A DNA stretch of 56,729 nucleotides. Source: DASWHF01 sp036393295. GTDB taxonomy: Bacteria; Pseudomonadota; Gammaproteobacteria; Acidiferrobacterales; UBA6901. How positions within the stretch are numbered: the first letter of the stretch is position 1; each line of letters begins with the position of its first letter. The stretch spans positions 1 through 56,729 of the forward strand of contig DASWHF010000084.1 in NCBI GenBank assembly GCA_036393295.1. The letters run 5' to 3'. The translations under genes and the position numbers were made by a program. Below the pieces are notes generated by a model that saw only the letters and a list, made by a program, of their open reading frames with translations, was not told the origin of the DNA and made no database searches. Below are positions 1 to 7,356 of the stretch, piece after piece.

Positions 1-525
1 CGAGGCGTTGAGATTGACGATCAGGCGCGCGCCGGCGGCGGCCGCGGCGCGCGCCGGCTCCGGCGCCCAGATGTCCTCGCAAATCGTCAGACCGACCGGC
101 ACGCCGCCGATATCGACCACGCACGGCGCGGCGCCCGGAACGAAGTAGCGCTTCTCGTCGAACACGCTGTAGTTCGGCAATAGCTGCTTGTCATACGTGG
201 CCAGCACCCGGCCGCCGCGCAGCACCGACACGGCATTGCGGGCCTGGCCGTCGAAGCGGCGCGGATAACCCAGGATGACGTCGATCCCGGCGCACTCGGC
301 GGCGACGCGCCCGAGCGCGAGGCACACACGCTCGTAGAGCCTGAGGCGCAGCAGCAGATCCTCGGGTGGGTAACTGGTCAGGGTCAGCTCGGGAAAGACC
401 ACGGCGTCCGCCTTGAGCCGGTCACGTGCCTCGCGCGCCGCGGCGATCACGCGCGCGGCGTTGGCGTCGACGTCGCCGACCACGAGATTGAGCTGGGCGA
501 TCGCCAGTCGCAGCCTGTCTGCCAT
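1..525 (-). CDS. nadE: Glutamine-dependent NAD+ synthetase, N-terminal part (runs off the window)
   Basis: The gene would convert deamido-NAD to NAD+ in the cytoplasm with ammonia released from glutamine. Only the first 175 codons are present, starting at the ATG whose complement is at 523-525. They form the nitrilase-type amidase domain: the Glu of FPELTLTSYPPEDLL, the Lys of TYDKQLLPNYSVFDEKRYF (written here in part) and the Cys of GLTICEDIW are the expected Glu-Lys-Cys triad, and the YPPEDLL and NYSVFDEKRYF words are typical of the NadE glutaminase domain rather than of free nitrilases. The synthetase domain lies outside the window, so the identification rests on the amidase half. The gene is divergent from the FemAB-like gene at 658. 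Confidence 0.88.
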   Translation of the reverse strand, partial: MADRLRLAIAQLNLVVGDVDANAARVIAAAREARDRLKADAVVFPELTLTSYPPEDLLLRLRLYERVCLALGRVAAECAGIDVILGYPRRFDGQARNAVSVLRGGRVLATYDKQLLPNYSVFDEKRYFVPGAAPCVVDIGGVPVGLTICEDIWAPEPARAAAAAGARLIVNLNAS

Positions 526-657
526 GCCGTATACCGTTCCTCGCTGTCGCGCGCGCCGCCGGCCTGCGGCGGGTTGGGGACGCCGTATTCTGTCGGAAAG
601 CGCGCCGTGGCGCAAAACGCGGTGACGGCGCGCGCCGCCTGCGATTACACTGGCGGC

Positions 658-1794
658 ATGAAGCGCGAGGTCATCACCCGCCTGGCGGGGGTCGGGCGCG
701 ACGACTGGAATCGCGTCGCCGGCACCGGCAACCCCTTCCTGCGCCACGAGTTTCTCGCGGCCCTGGAGGCCAGCGGCTGCACCGGCGGCGACAGCGGCTG
801 GCAGGCGCGCCACCTGCTGCTGCGCGACGACGCCGGCGCGCTGCTGGGCGCGGTGCCGCTGTATCTCAAGTCGCACTCCTACGGCGAGTACGTCTTCGAC
901 TGGGCCTGGGCGGACGCCTATGCGCGCGCCGGCCTGCGCTACTACCCGAAGCTGGTGGCGGCGGTGCCGTTCACGCCGGTCACCGGGCCGCGGCTGCTGA
1001 TCGCGCCGCAGGTCGAGCGCGATCCGGTCGCGAGCGCGCTCATCGACGGCGCGCTCGAGCTGGCCGAGGCGAGCGCCAGCTCGTCGCTGCACTGGCTGTT
1101 CACGCCGCCGGCCGAGTGCGCGCTGCTCGAGTCGCGCGGCCTGCTGCGCCGGGTCGGTTACCAGTTTCACTGGCAGAACCGCGGCTATCGCGACTTCGAT
1201 GACTACCTGGCCGGATTCGCCGCGGCCAAGCGCAAGAAAATCAGGCGCGAGCGCCGCCAGGTGCGCGAGGCCGGCATCACCCTGGAGGTGGTGCGCGGCG
1301 CGGAGGCCGGCGCGGCGCACTGGAATGCGTTCCACGCCTTCTACCGCGACACCGTCCGCAAGCACGGCGCGATCCCTTACCTCAACCGTGAGTTCTTCCA
1401 CGAGTTGGGGCGGCAACTGCCGGAGGCGGTGGTGCTGATCCTCGCGCGCCACGGCGACGAGTGGGTGGCCGGGGCGCTGAACCTCCAGGGCGCCGATACA
1501 CTCTACGGCCGCTACTGGGGTGGCCGCGAGGGCTATCACAGCCTGCACTTCGAGACCTGTTATTACCGGGCGATCGAGTATTGCATCGACACGGGCCTTG
1601 CGCGCTGCGAGGCCGGCGCCCAGGGCGAGCACAAGCTGGCGCGCGGCTTCCTGCCGGTGCCGACCTACTCCGCCCACTGGCTGCGGCACCCGCAGTTCGC
1701 GCACGCCGTGTCGGACTACCTGGCGCGCGAGCGTCAGGGCCTCGAGCTCTATCTGGCTGAACTCGACGGGCATTCGCCGTTCAAACAAAGTTAG
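658..1794 (+). CDS. FemAB/GNAT-like acyltransferase family protein (DUF482 type)
   Basis: A 378-residue cytoplasmic protein of the GNAT-fold family often labelled peptidoglycan biosynthesis-like N-acyltransferase. The start chosen is the ATG at 658, since the protein from MKREVITRL onward has the family beginning; the same frame is open upstream to 574 but that stretch is low-complexity. Family features seen are an early NPFLRHEFLAALE segment, a basic AAKRKKIRRERRQV helix near residue 190, and FYRDTVRKHG followed by PYLNREFF and a late GAQGEHKLARGF loop. The biological substrate of the family is not established to my knowledge, so no specific reaction is assigned. It is followed by aat after 56 bases on the same strand and may be cotranscribed. 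Confidence 0.8.
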   Translation: MKREVITRLAGVGRDDWNRVAGTGNPFLRHEFLAALEASGCTGGDSGWQARHLLLRDDAGALLGAVPLYLKSHSYGEYVFDWAWADAYARAGLRYYPKLVAAVPFTPVTGPRLLIAPQVERDPVASALIDGALELAEASASSSLHWLFTPPAECALLESRGLLRRVGYQFHWQNRGYRDFDDYLAGFAAAKRKKIRRERRQVREAGITLEVVRGAEAGAAHWNAFHAFYRDTVRKHGAIPYLNREFFHELGRQLPEAVVLILARHGDEWVAGALNLQGADTLYGRYWGGREGYHSLHFETCYYRAIEYCIDTGLARCEAGAQGEHKLARGFLPVPTYSAHWLRHPQFAHAVSDYLARERQGLELYLAELDGHSPFKQS

Positions 1795-1850
1795 TTGACC
1801 GGCGCCGCGGCGCATCGGCTATTCTGTTAGCAAGGCGCGGAGCACGCAGC

Positions 1851-2567
1851 ATGCAAAGACCGAACCCGGATGCCCGACAGGTCTGGTTCCCGCCGGCCGA
1901 GCTGGCCTCCCCCGAGGGGCTGCTGGCGGTCGGCGGCGACCTGTCGAGCGCGCGCCTGCTGGCCGCCTACCGGCACGGCATCTTCCCCTGGTACAACCCC
2001 GGTCAACCGGTGCTGTGGTGGTGTCCGGACCCGCGCACCGTGCTGTTTCCCGAGCGCCTCAAGGTGGCACGCAGCCTGCGCAAGACCCTGCGGCACGGCG
2101 CGTTCGGGGTCACCCTGGATCGCGATTTCGCGGGCGTCATCGACGCCTGCGCCGAACCGCGCGACCGGCATCCCGGCGGTGGCACCTGGATCACGCGCGA
2201 GATGCGTGAAGCCTACTGCCGCCTGCACGCCGAGGGCCATGCCCACTCGGTCGAGGCCTGGCGCGACGGCGAATTGGTCGGCGGGCTCTACGGCGTGGCG
2301 CTCGGCGGGGTGTTCTTCGGGGAATCGATGTTCGCGCGCGCCACCGACGCCTCCAAGGTCGCGTTCGTACGCCTGATCCGGCAACTCAGCGCCTGGGGCT
2401 TCACGCTCATCGACTGCCAGCTCCCGTCCGCGCACCTGTTCAGCCTCGGCGCCGAGGAGATCCCGCGCCGGCGCTTCCTCGCCCTGCTCCAAGGCGCGCT
2501 CGCGCCGCCCGCGCCTCCTGCGCCCTGGCGCTTCGATGCCGCGGCCGACGGGACCTCCGCGCCATGA
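1851..2567 (+). CDS. aat: Leucyl/phenylalanyl-tRNA--protein transferase
   Basis: The enzyme transfers Leu or Phe from aminoacyl-tRNA to proteins with N-terminal Lys or Arg, making them ClpS/ClpAP substrates. The 238-residue protein has the full family length and signature segments: WFPPAELASPEGLLAVGGDLS at the start (beginning near residue 12), YRHGIFPWYNPGQPVLWWCPDPR around residues 40-62, and the later GGLYGVALGGVFFGESMF and FTLIDCQ segments. It overlaps the next gene, bpt, by four bases (ATGA), so the two N-degron transferases are translationally coupled. ClpS and ClpA, the readers and unfoldase of the same pathway, are encoded 6-8 kb downstream on the other strand. Confidence 0.97.
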   Translation: MQRPNPDARQVWFPPAELASPEGLLAVGGDLSSARLLAAYRHGIFPWYNPGQPVLWWCPDPRTVLFPERLKVARSLRKTLRHGAFGVTLDRDFAGVIDACAEPRDRHPGGGTWITREMREAYCRLHAEGHAHSVEAWRDGELVGGLYGVALGGVFFGESMFARATDASKVAFVRLIRQLSAWGFTLIDCQLPSAHLFSLGAEEIPRRRFLALLQGALAPPAPPAPWRFDAAADGTSAP

Positions 2568-3301
2568 CCATCAACCAGAAAAAGCCCGACCTCTACCTGT
2601 CGATGCCGCATCCGTGCAGCTACCTGCCGGAGCGCGTCAGCACCATCGTGTTCGTCGATCCGCGCCACACGCTCAACCAGCTGTCCTACGCGCACTACGT
2701 CCGCCAGGGTTTCCGCCGCAGCGGCGACCTCGTCTACCGGCCGTATTGCCAGGCGTGCAGCGCCTGCGTGCCGGTGCGCATCCCGGTGGCGCACTTTGCC
2801 CCGAGCCGCGGGCAACGGCGGGCCCTGAAGCGCAACCAGGATGTCGCGGTCGTCGCGCGCCCGCCGGTCATGGATGCCGAGCACTTCGCCCTGTACCGGC
2901 GCTATCAGGCGGGTCGCCACGCCGGCTCCAGCATGGATGACCCCGATCCCGAGCGCTACGCGAATTTCCTGTTGAGCAAGCAGGCCGACACCCGGTTCTA
3001 CGAGTTCCGGATCGCCGACGACGCGGAGCGCGACCCCGGGCGGCTGCTGGCGGTGGCGGTCTGCGACCTGCTGCCGGACGGCCTGTCGGCGGTCTACACC
3101 TTCTACGATCCGGAGCTGCCGGCACGGGGCTTGGGCACCTATGCCATCCTCTGGCAGGTGGCCGAGGCGCGCCGGCTGGGCCTGCCCTGGGTCTATCTCG
3201 GCTATTGGATCAAGGACAGCCCGAAAATGGCCTACAAGACCAATTTCCATCCGGTCGAGATCATCCGCAACGGGCGCTGGGTGACCCTCGACCGCTCGTG
3301 A
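2564..3301 (+). CDS. bpt: Aspartate/glutamate leucyltransferase (Bpt)
   Basis: Bacterial protein transferase related to eukaryotic arginyltransferase; Bpt enzymes attach Leu to proteins with N-terminal Asp or Glu, feeding the ClpS/ClpAP N-degron route. The 245 residues cover the family length. Visible motifs are the N-terminal PCSYLPER segment, YAHYVRQGFRRSGDLVYRP, the paired-cysteine CQACSACVPVRI segment near residues 64-75, and the C-terminal YLGYWIKDSPKMAYKTNFHP block. The start is the ATG at 2564, overlapping the aat stop. Specificity for Leu rather than Arg is inferred from the bacterial clade and context, not from a residue seen here. Confidence 0.95.
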   Translation: MTINQKKPDLYLSMPHPCSYLPERVSTIVFVDPRHTLNQLSYAHYVRQGFRRSGDLVYRPYCQACSACVPVRIPVAHFAPSRGQRRALKRNQDVAVVARPPVMDAEHFALYRRYQAGRHAGSSMDDPDPERYANFLLSKQADTRFYEFRIADDAERDPGRLLAVAVCDLLPDGLSAVYTFYDPELPARGLGTYAILWQVAEARRLGLPWVYLGYWIKDSPKMAYKTNFHPVEIIRNGRWVTLDRS

Positions 3302-3343
3302 GCCCGCACCCCCGGCGGAAACCGGGACCCGGGGGCCGTGGTC

Positions 3344-3349
3344 TATAAT
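3344..3349 (+). promoter_or_regulatory. Candidate -10 element (TATAAT) before the small gene at 3379
   Basis: A perfect TATAAT stands 29 bases before the ATG at 3379, in a GC-rich gap after bpt. No convincing -35 hexamer is seen at the right distance, so this is only a suggestion that the small gene, and perhaps infA, has its own start. Confidence 0.4.
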
Positions 3350-3378
3350 TGCAATAACGCCACGCCGGGGTGCGCACC

Positions 3379-3615
3379 ATGTTGAGCTTCCTGTTTCGCC
3401 TGATCCGGACCTTCCGCAACGAGCACGGCGTCGCCCCGAATGTCCTGTACATGAACGATTTCCATTACCAGAAGCTGCACGAGAGCCTGCCGGAGATGCC
3501 GGGCTACGAGCAGATCGCGCGCTTCCTCAAGCTCGAAATCGTCATCAGCGCCGAGGCCGTGCACCCGCATGCCGCCTGGGTGGACCCGGCACAGCGCCGC
3601 TCCGCCCGGGGCTGA
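3379..3615 (+). CDS. Small conserved-looking protein of unknown function
   Basis: A 78-residue protein starting at the ATG at 3379; a GTG three codons upstream is in frame but less likely. The sequence begins MLSFLFRLIRTFRNEHG and continues with VLYMNDFHYQKLHESLPEM and a FLKLEIVIS segment, with a mixed alpha/beta look, no signal peptide and no metal-binding motif. Composition and codon use match the neighbours, and it sits between bpt and infA on the same strand, so it is probably a real gene. I do not recognise a named family. It could be a component of housekeeping stress or translation, but the sequence does not show that. Confidence 0.65.
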   Translation: MLSFLFRLIRTFRNEHGVAPNVLYMNDFHYQKLHESLPEMPGYEQIARFLKLEIVISAEAVHPHAAWVDPAQRRSARG

Positions 3616-3733
3616 TCGCCGGATTTCTTAAGCCGCAACGCTTTACCCTCCTCGCAGACTGGGGCATCATACGGCGCCAGCGAACGGCCCGGGCGGCCGC
3701 TCGCGGCGTTCGTTCCAGCAACCGAGGTAAAGC

Positions 3734-3952
3734 GTGGCCAGAGAAGAGCACATCGAAATGGAGGGGACGATCATCGAGACCCTTCCCAACACCCTGTTCC
3801 GGGTGAAGCTGGAGAACGGGCATGTCGTGACGGCCCACATCTCCGGCAAGATGCGCAAGAACTACATCCGCATCCTGACCGGCGACCGCGTCACCGTGCA
3901 GCTCACCCCCTACGACCTCACCAAGGGCCGCATCACCTTCCGCGCCCGTTGA
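3734..3952 (+). CDS. infA: Translation initiation factor IF-1
   Basis: IF-1 binds the ribosomal A site during initiation. The 72-residue protein is exactly the usual length and is a single OB-fold (S1-like) domain with the well conserved segments MEGTIIETLPNTLFRVKLEN, GHVVTAHISGKMRKNYIRIL and GDRVTVQLTPYDL. The start codon is GTG at 3734, preceded by a GAGGTAA ribosome binding site at 3724-3730. In related bacteria infA lies next to clpA or the aat/bpt pair; here 4.2 kb of unrelated genes separates it from clpA. Confidence 0.98.
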   Translation: MAREEHIEMEGTIIETLPNTLFRVKLENGHVVTAHISGKMRKNYIRILTGDRVTVQLTPYDLTKGRITFRAR

Positions 3953-4015
3953 CGGCACGGCGACAGCCCGCCGGCGCCGAGTTCGCTCCGCCCTTCCGCC
4001 GCATCCGGGACCGAA

Positions 4016-4360
4016 TTATCTCGAGCGGTGCTCCGCGACCAGCAGTGCTTCCGGGATGTGCCGTTTGAGCGCCCCCGAGACTTCGAGGATGACGCCCGGC
4101 CGGGCGCGCACCGACACCCACAGCAGATTAAGGCGCACGTTGAGATCGGCGAACACGACCTCGTGGAACTGCGTCAGGACCGCGTTGATGCGCGCCAGGG
4201 TCGCGGCGAGCTGATGCCGGGGGCGGTCGCGCAGGCCGGGAATGAGCATCATGAAATCGCCGACCGGACGGCCGTATTCGTCGCGCGTCGGGGCGCGCTC
4301 GTAGAGCGGCCGGTGGGGCTCCACCGTCAGCGCGTCGCCACCCGTCGCCACCAGTCTCAT
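4016..4360 (-). CDS. Small protein of unknown function
   Basis: A 114-residue ORF with an ATG start and good coding composition, convergent with infA and 132 bases downstream of the porin gene on the same strand, beyond that gene's terminator. It begins MRLVATGGDALTVEPHRPLYE, has a GDFMMLIPGLRDRP segment and ends in a strand-rich half with FHEVVFADLNVRLNLLWVSV and RPGVILEVSGALKRHIPEA. There is no signal peptide, membrane segment or metal motif. I do not recognise the family; conserved spacing of hydrophobic residues suggests a compact alpha/beta domain. Confidence 0.6.
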   Translation of the reverse strand: MRLVATGGDALTVEPHRPLYERAPTRDEYGRPVGDFMMLIPGLRDRPRHQLAATLARINAVLTQFHEVVFADLNVRLNLLWVSVRARPGVILEVSGALKRHIPEALLVAEHRSR

Positions 4361-4433
4361 GCCCGCACCCTAGCCAAAGCGACGCATCCCCGCAAGCGCC
4401 GGGCGATACACGGCGCAAAAGTTGCGCCGGCCG

Positions 4434-4464
4434 AAAAAAAGGCCCCGGCGTCGCCGCCGGGGCC
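4434..4464 (-). terminator. Rho-independent terminator of the porin gene
   Basis: On the minus strand a perfect 10-bp GC stem (4441-4450 with 4455-4464, four-base loop) is followed by seven T residues (A-run at 4434-4440). It lies 28 bases after the porin stop codon at 4493. Confidence 0.9.
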
Positions 4465-4492
4465 GGGATTGCCCCGCTGACCGCCGCGACGG

Positions 4493-5887
4493 TCAGAAGA
4501 TCGACGTGATCTGCACGGTGATGCGGTCGTCGGTCCCGCCGAGGATCACATTGGGCACCGCCGTGCCGGCCAGGTTCGGCGCCTCGGCGTCGCGGAACTC
4601 GTAGTTGACCGTGAGCCGGTTCTTGCGGTCGAAGAACCACTGCGCGCCGAGCGTGACGGTCGTGAACTGGCGCTCCGCCGCGGCCGTGTCGGTACGACGG
4701 TTGAGCGTGTCGTAGCGCAGGTCCAGCTCGAGCCGATCGCGGATCGCCTGCACGCCGAGGTCGATGTAATAGCCGTCGGCCTTGTCGACCGGCGCGATGT
4801 TGAACGTCGCGTAATGCGTGCCGGCGTTGCTCAAGGCACCCGGAACCGCGCCGCCGTCGGTGCCGTCGAAGATCATGCCATCGGCCTTCACGTACTCGGC
4901 GGCGGCCCGCAGGATCCCTTTGCGGAACGTGAGGCCCGCGCCGGCGCGGGTGCGATCGAACTTGCCGGCCGTGCCGTCCGCCTGGGCATCGGTGCCGCCG
5001 GTCACGAGACGGCGCGTGCCGTCCTGCGCCCAGGCGAAGAACTTGACGCCCTCGCGCCGCGGGCCCTCGCCGCCGAAGACCCACTCGCCGGACAGGTAGT
5101 AATACCTGTCCTTGTCGCCGTCGTTGTCGCCGCGGTTGATGCCGTTGCCGTTGCCGAGCATCGCGGCGTACGACAACTCGAAGTTGCCGAAGGCGAAGGC
5201 GTCGAACAGCTGCACGCCGACATCGCGGAACGCCCCGACCGGCCCATTTGGCTTGTTGGCGCACAGGTCGGCGGTGCCGCCCGCGGTCGGACAGCCGCCC
5301 GACGCGCCGGCGTTGGTGGCCGCGCCGTCACGGTCGAAGAAGCGCTCCAGCAGCAGTTGATCGGTGACGTTGGTGAAATTGACGTAATCGAAGACGTGGA
5401 TGGCCTGCAGGCCCTCCTCGGCGCCCGGATATTTGAACAGGCCGGCGCGCACGCGCGCGCCGGGGATGTAATTCAAGGTCACGCTGGCATCGGTCACGCG
5501 CGCCGCCCCGCCGCCGCCGGCGGTGATGCCGTTGTTGCCGAACTCGGCCAGGATGAAATAGTTCACCTTCGAGTTGAGCGGGAAGTTCTGGCCGCGGACG
5601 CCGATGCGCGCGCGCTGGATATGGAACTGGGCGTCGGTCTTCTGATCCGGCAGGATCGTGTTGAAGACCGCGTTCTGGCCGGACCAGGGACCGGCCGCCA
5701 GCGGCGTGCCGTCGGTCTGCGAATACTGCGGCTGGATGAATCCCCAGAGATTGGTGGTCGGCGCGGCGCTGGGCTTCTCGGTGCCTTGCAGCATCAGCCA
5801 GTTGGCGGCCTGGGCGGCGGGCGCCGCCAGCGTGCACAGCATCGCAGCGGCTACCGCGTGCAGCCGGAAGTCTTTCAATACTGACAT
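4493..5887 (-). CDS. Outer-membrane porin of the OprP/OprO phosphate-selective type
   Basis: A 464-residue precursor with a signal peptide ending near residue 27 (AAPAAQA followed by ANWLML). The mature part opens with a WGFIQPQYSQT strand and carries QFHIQRARIGVRGQ, then LNSKVNYFILAEFGNNG, and alternating amphipathic strands to a C-terminal aromatic residue (ITVQITSIF), the usual signal for barrel insertion. The RARIGVRG segment near residue 100 and the overall plan match PF07396 porins. Such porins pass phosphate, pyrophosphate or other anions; the actual substrate cannot be read from sequence. It has a purine-rich Shine-Dalgarno before the ATG and its own strong terminator. It sits in the accessory block beside the DsrE/sigma genes, but no functional link is shown. 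Confidence 0.85.
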   Translation of the reverse strand: MSVLKDFRLHAVAAAMLCTLAAPAAQAANWLMLQGTEKPSAAPTTNLWGFIQPQYSQTDGTPLAAGPWSGQNAVFNTILPDQKTDAQFHIQRARIGVRGQNFPLNSKVNYFILAEFGNNGITAGGGGAARVTDASVTLNYIPGARVRAGLFKYPGAEEGLQAIHVFDYVNFTNVTDQLLLERFFDRDGAATNAGASGGCPTAGGTADLCANKPNGPVGAFRDVGVQLFDAFAFGNFELSYAAMLGNGNGINRGDNDGDKDRYYYLSGEWVFGGEGPRREGVKFFAWAQDGTRRLVTGGTDAQADGTAGKFDRTRAGAGLTFRKGILRAAAEYVKADGMIFDGTDGGAVPGALSNAGTHYATFNIAPVDKADGYYIDLGVQAIRDRLELDLRYDTLNRRTDTAAAERQFTTVTLGAQWFFDRKNRLTVNYEFRDAEAPNLAGTAVPNVILGGTDDRITVQITSIF

Positions 5888-5921
5888 TATTTCCTCCTAA
5901 ATGATCGGTATATGTTTTTTT

Positions 5922-6033
5922 GCCACGGGGAACACGGGGGTCACGGGGATAAACGATCAGACAGGGTACGAGCGGGGACGAAGATGCGCGATGCACCTCG
6001 GATTACCTTATTTCTCCCCGTGCTCCCCGTGGC
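5922..6033. repeat. Inverted repeat pair between the porin and dsrE-like genes
   Basis: Two 18-base arms, 5922-5939 (GCCACGGGGAACACGGGG) and 6016-6033, are inverted copies with one mismatch, separated by about 76 bases. The arms contain the CACGGGG word also present at 5941-5947. They lie between the start of the porin gene and the 3' end of the dsrE-like gene and look like a small dispersed intergenic repeat rather than a terminator. Confidence 0.7.
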
Positions 6034-6049
6034 AGATTCTGTTTTTTTC

Positions 6050-6478
6050 TTACGGCCGAACGACCAGATAACCCTGCTCGGCCAGCTCGACGATGCGCGC
6101 AATGCCGGCCGGCACCGGTTGCGCGTCCTTGCTCAACGACGGCGCATGACCCAGCACCTTGGTCATGGCGGCCACGGTGTTCTGGCAGGCGCTGAAGCGC
6201 ACCCCGGACGCCGTCAGGCTTTGCACCCGGTCCCGGTTGGCGTTGTCGGCAAACAGCAGCTTGAGGCCCGGGCCGAAGGCGACGATCTCGACCTGGACAC
6301 TGTCGGGTCCGTAGTGCTTGAGCAGGTTGTTGGCGACGTTGAGCACCAGCGTCTGCTTTTCGGGAGTGTCGTCACTGATCTGCAGGGCGATCCTCTTGTC
6401 CGCCGCCAGGGCGGCACCGGCGGTCAGCCAGATAAACGCGAGCAGCGCCGCGGCGATGCCCGGGACAGGATGTTTCAT
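6050..6478 (-). CDS. Periplasmic DsrE/DsrF-like sulfur-relay family protein
   Basis: A 142-residue precursor starting at the ATG at 6478, which has a GGAGG ribosome binding site eight bases or so upstream; the frame is open further but that part overlaps the divergent promoter region. Residues 1-25 form a signal peptide (cleavage after GAALA). The mature part has the DsrE fold order: RIALQISDDTPEKQTLVLNVANNLL, VQVEIVAFGPGLKLL, then GVRFSACQNTV with Cys98 at the family's conserved cysteine position, and VPAGIARIVELAEQGYLVVRP at the end. DsrE-family proteins carry persulfide sulfur or bind thiol compounds, usually in the cytoplasm; a secreted form would act in the periplasm. It is divergent from an ECF sigma operon whose anti-sigma protein carries a related domain. 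Confidence 0.85.
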   Translation of the reverse strand: MKHPVPGIAAALLAFIWLTAGAALAADKRIALQISDDTPEKQTLVLNVANNLLKHYGPDSVQVEIVAFGPGLKLLFADNANRDRVQSLTASGVRFSACQNTVAAMTKVLGHAPSLSKDAQPVPAGIARIVELAEQGYLVVRP

Positions 6479-6804
6479 ATTGCCTTTCCTCCAACAGTGG
6501 TCGAAGCTTGCCCACGAACCGCCCGCCGCCACGCGTGGCGCGGGCAACAGTTTCCCCCCGGCCTGGCGCGTGAGCGCATGGCCGACAGACGGACGTTCCG
6601 CGGGATTCACGGCGTGCAGCGCTTTTTTTTGCGCTGCTGTATAGTGGACGCGCCAGGTCCCGGAAACGATCCATCGGCGGCGCGGCGGGAGGAGACCGCG
6701 CGCGGGGCGGCCGCCACGGCGGCCTGGACGGCGACAACGACAAAAGCAGGGGAAACGCCGTCGGGCGCGCTACAGCGCGCCGCCAAGCAAGCCAAGGGGG
6801 ATGC
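6479..6804. promoter_or_regulatory. Divergent control region between dsrE-like gene and ECF sigma gene
   Basis: The 326-base gap holds two symmetric elements. A perfect 14-base palindrome, CGCCACGCGTGGCG, is at 6527-6540, 49 bases upstream of the dsrE-like start. A perfect 7-bp inverted repeat, GCAGCGC and GCGCTGC, flanks a run of eight T at 6616-6637. A TATAGT box at 6640-6645 follows directly and could be a -10 for the sigma operon, giving a leader of roughly 150 bases. I could not find a clear ECF-type GGAAC/CGTC pair, so autoregulation is only an inference. Confidence 0.45.
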
Positions 6805-7356
6805 ATGCACGCCGCGCAATTCATCACGCGCCTCGCCGAGCTCGGGCAGCAGTACGCCCGGCGGCGCCGGCGCCTCAGGGCGATCGCTTACAGCTGGTGC
6901 CGTGACCGCAGCCTGTCGGAGGACCTGGTGCAGGAGACCTTCCTCAAGGCGCTGCGCGGACTCAAGGCCCTGCGCGAGGACCAGGCGCTCGATGCCTGGC
7001 TGTTTCAGATCCTGCTCAACTGCTGGCGCGACCACCTGCGGCGCGCCCGTCCAACCGACGATATCGACAGCGTGCTCGACTGCGAGGCATTGCGGATCGA
7101 CGCCGACCACGATCGGGGCGAGCGGGTCGCCCGCGTGCGCGCCGCCGTCGCCGCCCTGCCGGCCGGGCAGCGCGAGGTGTTGTGCCTGGTCGACCTCGAA
7201 GGCTATTCCTATGCCGAGGTTGCGCAGCGGCTGAAGATTCCGACCGGCACCGTCACCAGCCGCGTCGTGCGTGCGCGCGAGGCGCTGCGCGCTATACTCG
7301 GGGAACTCAATGACCGGCCCGACCCGAAGATCGTCAAGCTGCGGAGAGCCCGATGA
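6805..7356 (+). CDS. ECF-type RNA polymerase sigma factor (sigma-70 family)
   Basis: A 183-residue alternative sigma factor with only regions 2 and 4. Region 2 covers about residues 10-80 and contains the DLVQETFLKAL segment (residues 40-50) and a DAWLFQILLNCWRDHLRR helix typical of the -10-binding part. Region 4 covers about 115-165 with LPAGQREVLCLVDLEGYSYAEVAQRLKIPTGTV (shown as parts 119-130 and 134-150), the helix-turn-helix that reads the -35. The ATG at 6805 has AAGGGGG just upstream. Its last four bases overlap the start of the next gene, the usual coupling of an ECF factor to its anti-sigma factor. Promoter specificity cannot be assigned from sequence. Confidence 0.93.
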   Translation: MHAAQFITRLAELGQQYARRRRRLRAIAYSWCRDRSLSEDLVQETFLKALRGLKALREDQALDAWLFQILLNCWRDHLRRARPTDDIDSVLDCEALRIDADHDRGERVARVRAAVAALPAGQREVLCLVDLEGYSYAEVAQRLKIPTGTVTSRVVRAREALRAILGELNDRPDPKIVKLRRAR

